Assembly (NCBI RefSeq): GCF_041929345.1
Contig: NZ_JBHFNQ010000204.1
Span: 27,228-91,227, forward strand
Direction of reading: 5' to 3'
Length of the DNA stretch: 64,000 bases
DNA from: Floridanema aerugineum
Lineage (GTDB): Bacteria > Cyanobacteriota > Cyanobacteriia > Cyanobacteriales > Aerosakkonemataceae
Positions 60,636-64,000 of this stretch are shown in pieces. How positions within the stretch are numbered: the stretch's first letter is position 1; each line of letters begins with the position of its first letter. The position numbers and the translations under genes were made by a program. A model generated the notes under the pieces. That model saw only the letters and a program-made list of their open reading frames with translations. It had not been told where the DNA came from and made no database searches.

Positions 60636-61277
60636 TCATTTTTCAAGTTTAAGTTGCTGTGCGTCTCCTGGTTGGGGTAAGGAAGGAAGAGATCTACCAG
60701 GGTTGGGAGTTGGTGTTGGGGTGGGAGTTGGAGTGGGAGTTGGTGTTGGCGTAGGTTGAGATTCTGCGGTGGCGTTAGGGTTAAAGATGCTAACGAGGAT
60801 GTTGACTAAAGCATCTCTTTGGGAACGAGTTAGGCGAGTAATCACGGCGCGATCGCTATCCATCGGATTTTGTCGTAAAGTATCTCCACCCGGATACACA
60901 CCTTCAAACATTACCTCATTTACACCTAAATAATCTGCGATCGTCAATTTCCAATCCAAGCGGTAAATCGGTGGACGACCTTTAACAAATAAATGATATC
61001 GAATCAACCGACCGACTAGAGTATTGCTTGTCGCCTGTTTTCCCGTTTCCTTGCTGATATATTGATTTTCTTTGGGGAAATCGGGCAAAAGTTCATAAAC
61101 TCTCTGCCAAACATCTTCTACTATAAATCTTTGGGGATTCTGACTCGGTGCATTTTGCGCTTGTGCAGGTTGGAGAGTAAATAAATTTAGGTTGTTTGAT
61201 GGTATGTGCAGCGATCGCAAAACCGTTAAACCCAAAATTGTTAAAGCTACAAGTGCAAATCTCGCTTTCTTGGTCAT
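60636..61277 (-). CDS. Exported hypothetical protein with Pro-Thr repeat linker
   Basis: A 213-residue protein with a signal peptide or N-terminal anchor (RFALVALTILGLTVLRSL). The core (FIVEDVWQRVYELLPDFPKENQYIS, LVGRLIRYHLFVKGRPPIYRLDWKLTIADYLGVN) is conserved-looking, and a PT-dipeptide repeat (about 175-192) precedes a short basic tail. The PT run is coded by an imperfect tandem repeat that could vary in length. Family not recognised. Confidence 0.65.
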   Translation of the reverse strand: MTKKARFALVALTILGLTVLRSLHIPSNNLNLFTLQPAQAQNAPSQNPQRFIVEDVWQRVYELLPDFPKENQYISKETGKQATSNTLVGRLIRYHLFVKGRPPIYRLDWKLTIADYLGVNEVMFEGVYPGGDTLRQNPMDSDRAVITRLTRSQRDALVNILVSIFNPNATAESQPTPTPTPTPTPTPTPTPNPGRSLPSLPQPGDAQQLKLEK

Positions 61278-61352
61278 TGGTTCTTGGCCATTGGTTCTTG
61301 GTCATTTGTTATTGTTGACTAACAAAGGACAAATGACCAATGACTAATAACT

Positions 61353-61586
61353 CTATTCGCCGATAATTTCTGGTTGAGTTAACTCATCAGACATTTCAAT
61401 GATTGCCCGAATTACAGGTTTCATCATTGGATCATCAATATTTTCAAAGTCTTCATAGCGGCGACGTTTGGCGCGATTCGCCACTTGTACAGTAATCCGA
61501 TAACGGTTGGAAGCTGCTCTAATTAAATCTTCCGCCCGATACATCACTTGGGTTTGGCTAGTCTCAAATTTGGATCGCTTGTACAT
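61353..61586 (-). CDS. rpoZ: RNA polymerase omega subunit
   Basis: A 77-residue omega subunit that aids assembly and stability of RNA polymerase. Seen: MYRAEDLIRAASNRYRITVQVANRAKRRRYEDFENIDDPMMKPVIRAIIEMSDEL. The RAEDLIRAASNRYRIT helix is the clear omega hallmark. It is followed downstream, after 75 bases, by the exported hypothetical gene. Confidence 0.95.
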   Translation of the reverse strand: MYKRSKFETSQTQVMYRAEDLIRAASNRYRITVQVANRAKRRRYEDFENIDDPMMKPVIRAIIEMSDELTQPEIIGE

Positions 61587-61620
61587 AAAACCTTTATTTA
61601 GAGGTCATTTCCCAGTGTAG

Positions 61621-61677
61621 CAGAGGGGCAGGGGGGCAGGGGGGCAGAGGGGCAGAGGGGCAGGGGGGCAGAGGGGA
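61621..61677. repeat. G-tract low-complexity sequence upstream of rpoZ
   Basis: The plus strand has at least seven runs of four or more G separated by CA or CAGA, ending about 35-90 bases before the rpoZ start. Such a tract could form a G-quadruplex on the plus strand. In rpoZ mRNA the same sequence is C-rich. Functional effect is not shown. Confidence 0.8.
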
Positions 61678-61813
61678 AGGAAAGTTGAAAACTTAAAACT
61701 TTGCCAATCCCCAGTCCCTAGTCCCCACACTCTTCTCTAATGTGAGATATTGTGTATTTTCTTGTCGTTGTGTCAAGATTTTATAATAGTTCAGTATTTA
61801 TACTCTGTGATAC

Positions 61814-62524
61814 ATGGCAGCATTAGCAGATAGTACTTCCTTTCGTTTACGCTTAGTGAATAACAATTCCCTGAAGGTGGTAGCGCTTGGGGATAGTTTA
61901 GTTTATGGATTCGGCGATCATGAGGGTGGGGGATGGGTAGAACGACTCAGACGGCAGTGGATGATGCCGCCGAATCCGGGTCATGTTTTGTATAATTTGG
62001 GGGTGCGGGGCGATCGCACACAGCAAGTTAGCCAACGTTTAGAAGATGAGTTTCGTAATCGAGGAGAACTGCGAAATCGCGTTCCAGATTTAATCATTCT
62101 TTCTGTGGGAGTCAATGATTCGGCGAGATTAGCTAGAGCAAATGGCAGAAATTACACAGATTTTGCCAATTTTGAACGTGAAATTGATGCTTTGCTCGCT
62201 CGCGCCCAACAGTTATGTCCGGTGTTATTTGTGGGGATGGTGCCAGTTAATGAAGAGAAGATGCCATTTTTAGATTGTTTTTACTATAACTTGGCTGACC
62301 AATATCGTTACAAAGAAGCAACTAAACAAGCTTGTCAGGCGCGAGAGATTCCCTATTTAGACATTTTTGATCTTTGGATGGGACGTGGTTCCCAATGGAT
62401 GCGATCGCGCCTGACTGAAGATGGACTTCACCCCAATATTTTGGGCTATCAAAGTTTATTAGAAGATGTCCTCAACTGGGAAGCAATGCAGCAACTAATG
62501 TCTGCTAAAATAGTCACAATCTAA
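61814..62524 (+). CDS. SGNH/GDSL-type esterase
   Basis: A 236-residue GDSL hydrolase. Block I VVALGDSLVYGFGDHEGGGW holds the nucleophile Ser; LYNLGVRGDRT has the Gly of block II; ILSVGVNDSARLA the Asn of block III; and DGLHPNILGY the Asp-His pair of block V. All catalytic residues are present. There is no signal peptide. The substrate is unknown. Its 3' end overlaps the convergent pentapeptide gene by 30 bases. Confidence 0.92.
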   Translation: MAALADSTSFRLRLVNNNSLKVVALGDSLVYGFGDHEGGGWVERLRRQWMMPPNPGHVLYNLGVRGDRTQQVSQRLEDEFRNRGELRNRVPDLIILSVGVNDSARLARANGRNYTDFANFEREIDALLARAQQLCPVLFVGMVPVNEEKMPFLDCFYYNLADQYRYKEATKQACQAREIPYLDIFDLWMGRGSQWMRSRLTEDGLHPNILGYQSLLEDVLNWEAMQQLMSAKIVTI

Positions 62525-63043
62525 ACTCTCTTTTGTAGAAACTTTAGTTACTGGGTTGACACCTTCGGCGCGTTGACAAAGAAGTTTTACTTCATAGCGA
62601 TCGATAATCGCATCTGTGAAGTCAGCGCCAGTAATATCTGCATCCTTAAAACTAGTATCAACCATGATAGCCGCCGTGAAAATAGCGTTTTTTAAATTCG
62701 CTTTATTAAAGACCACGCTATCAACTAAAGCCCCAGCCAAACTAGCACCTTCTAAATTAGCTTCCAGCATAATTCCCTGAGTCATAATTGCCAAATTCAG
62801 GTTAGAATTTTGGAAATTAATGCCCTTCATTTCCGCTGCTGCAAACACCGCGCCCTCTAAATCTGTATTAGAAAAATCGCGATTTTGTAAATTAGTCTTA
62901 GTGTAATTAACAGTTTTTTCTTGGGCTACAGCCACAGGCGTTGCGCTTAACATTACCCAAAGAAAAGCCAAAATCAACGTTAAAATTGCCGTCAACAAAC
63001 GCAGCCAAAATGATTTGATTATTGTGGGAAATGGTAACACCAT
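62495..63043 (-). CDS. Exported pentapeptide-repeat protein (thylakoid-lumen TL20.3-like)
   Basis: A 182-residue protein with a signal peptide (about 1-40, ending VAVAQ) and a right-handed quadrilateral helix of A(D/N)LxX repeats: FSNTDLEGAVFAAAEMKGINFQNSNL, EANLEGASLAGALVD, FKDADITGADFTDAIIDR. The C-terminal LCQRAEGVNPVTKVSTKESLDC resembles plant lumenal pentapeptide proteins such as TL20.3. The lumen location is inferred from this likeness. Convergent and overlapping by 30 bases with the SGNH gene. Confidence 0.85.
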   Translation of the reverse strand: MVLPFPTIIKSFWLRLLTAILTLILAFLWVMLSATPVAVAQEKTVNYTKTNLQNRDFSNTDLEGAVFAAAEMKGINFQNSNLNLAIMTQGIMLEANLEGASLAGALVDSVVFNKANLKNAIFTAAIMVDTSFKDADITGADFTDAIIDRYEVKLLCQRAEGVNPVTKVSTKESLDCDYFSRH

Positions 63044-63144
63044 AGCAACTTGCTCATAACTTTACTCAACACATTAATGTTCGCACAACATTTGACTAGA
63101 TTCATCAATTAAAATTCAACAAGAGGCGATCGCAAGGTGAGCAC

Positions 63145-63954
63145 ATGACTACCGCCATTCAAACACCAGCACCACAACTGGCAATTACTTGGCCTTTATT
63201 ACCAGAAGACTTTATTTTACCTGATGACCCAGTGGAAAACACCGACCAGCCATTACTGGCAGCAGCATTGCGTCAGCCATTAACCTCATTCCCGGAACTT
63301 TGCCAAGATGCACTAATAGTTTCTAATTTTGCCTTATGTGCGGCAATTGATGCAAAAATTATTTGTAAAGCACCAGACTGGATGTATGTGCGCCCTGTGC
63401 AACCTTGGCGCAAAAACACAGCCCGTCGCAGTTACACACCGCACACAGAAGGAACTATTCCCCAGGTAGTAATGGAGTTTCTTTCAGCTACCTACGGCGA
63501 AGAATACTCTGTAGAATCTACCGAAAACATTGGCAAATGGTTCTTTTACGAACGAGTCATCCAAGTTCCGCGCTATGTAATTTTTCGCCCAAACACCGGA
63601 CGCATTGAGGTTTATGGTTTAGAGTCGGGACATTATAAACCCCAAGAAGCCGATGAATCTGGGCGTTATTTAATTCCCGGATTAGACTTATTTTTGGGAG
63701 TTTGGGAGGGCACTCACGAAGGCAGAACCGGATTTTGGTTAAGGTGGTGGGATGCCCAAGGAAATCTCTTACTATGGTCAGAAGAACAGCGGGAAGCCGA
63801 ACGCCAACGCGCAGAAGCTGAAAGTCAACGGGCAGAAGCGGAACGCCAACGGGCGGAAGAAGCACAAGCTTTGTTAGCGCAGGAGAGGGAAAGAACCCAA
63901 TCCTTACTCGCTAAACTGCGGGAAATGGGCATCGATCCTGAACAATTACAATAG
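63145..63954 (+). CDS. Uma2 (DUF820) family restriction-like fold protein with coiled-coil tail
   Basis: A 269-residue protein of the PD-(D/E)XK-fold Uma2 family, hugely amplified in cyanobacteria. Seen: APDWMYVRPVQPW, TEGTIPQVVMEFLSATYGEEYSVES, ENIGKWFFYERVIQVPRYVIFRPNTGRIEVYGLESG, YLIPGLDLFLGVWEG. The tail is a coiled coil of ERQRAEAESQRAEAERQRAEEAQ repeats. Nuclease activity is unproven for most members, and the first catalytic Asp is less clear here. The end of the gene is within 50 bases of the window edge. Confidence 0.88.
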   Translation: MTTAIQTPAPQLAITWPLLPEDFILPDDPVENTDQPLLAAALRQPLTSFPELCQDALIVSNFALCAAIDAKIICKAPDWMYVRPVQPWRKNTARRSYTPHTEGTIPQVVMEFLSATYGEEYSVESTENIGKWFFYERVIQVPRYVIFRPNTGRIEVYGLESGHYKPQEADESGRYLIPGLDLFLGVWEGTHEGRTGFWLRWWDAQGNLLLWSEEQREAERQRAEAESQRAEAERQRAEEAQALLAQERERTQSLLAKLREMGIDPEQLQ

Positions 63955-63956
63955 GT

Positions 63957-64000
63957 ACGTTGTTGCGCTTCAGCGCTAAAGAAGGCGCTGAAGCGCAACA
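63957..64000. repeat. Dispersed repeat at window end (arms of GTTGCGCTTCAGCGC)
   Basis: Third member of the family at 25214-25264 and 44722-44750; only one and a half arms are in view, the rest continues beyond the window. Confidence 0.8.

Overview
The window comes from a filamentous-type cyanobacterial chromosome. The taxonomic evidence is seen directly: the C-terminus of the magnesium chelatase subunit ChlH, a kinase with a GUN4 domain, cyanobacteria-restricted small families (DUF1818, DUF2103, DUF29), a PEP-CTERM protein, many GCGATCGC (HIP1-type) octamers, and dense short palindromic repeats between genes. Genus cannot be settled from this sequence alone.

Layout. 1-3.0 kb: the 3' end of chlH, then a small toxin-antitoxin and orphan region (VapBC-like pair, HicB-like orphan, DUF29). 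3.0-8.5 kb, minus strand: the chaperone operon grpE-dnaK-dnaJ-tusA-like-rsgA. 8.5-9.4 kb: a decayed IS200/IS605 tnpB end with a right-end-type hairpin. 9.4-14.2 kb: pilB-pilT-pilC, the motor and platform genes of type IV pili. 14.2-25.2 kb: housekeeping and envelope genes (MazG, M64 and M48 peptidases, a two-gene polysaccharide-type ABC exporter, proA, bestrophin, folB, patatin). 25.2-38.6 kb: a long accessory metabolic region (NmrA-like, BKACE, glycosyltransferase, DUF547, RCCR-like bilin-reductase relative, c-heme adenylate cyclase, nitrilase-like, aldehyde dehydrogenase, lipocalin-like, alpha/beta hydrolase-like, FGE-like, ZADH2-like reductase, RidA, SnoaL-like). 39-49 kb: kinase-GUN4, BrnT/BrnA, an exported flavoprotein, a branching-enzyme-like GH13, ClpS, all separated by repeat-rich gaps. 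49.8-56.5 kb: mixed accessory genes and gene relics, including a GUN4 remnant. 56.5-60 kb: a four-gene ABC-three-component (ABC-3C) conflict system. 60-64 kb: tRNA-Pro, DUF1818, rpoZ, SGNH hydrolase, lumenal pentapeptide protein, Uma2.

The best candidates for something new are: (1) the ABC-3C locus, where the usual MC6 middle component and DUF2326 ATPase are preceded by two proteins that share the same N-terminal coiled-coil module; (2) the 31.2-38.6 kb enzyme cluster, in which the nitrilase-fold protein has Ser for the catalytic Cys and Arg for the Lys, and the alpha/beta-hydrolase has His at the nucleophile elbow and no normal catalytic His; (3) three upstream copies of the ribosome-binding site and first codons of the lipocalin-like gene, each cut off by a 65-bp palindromic element; and (4) a genomic palindromic repeat translated in frame inside rsgA.

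All functional calls rest on reading motifs by eye. No database search was possible.
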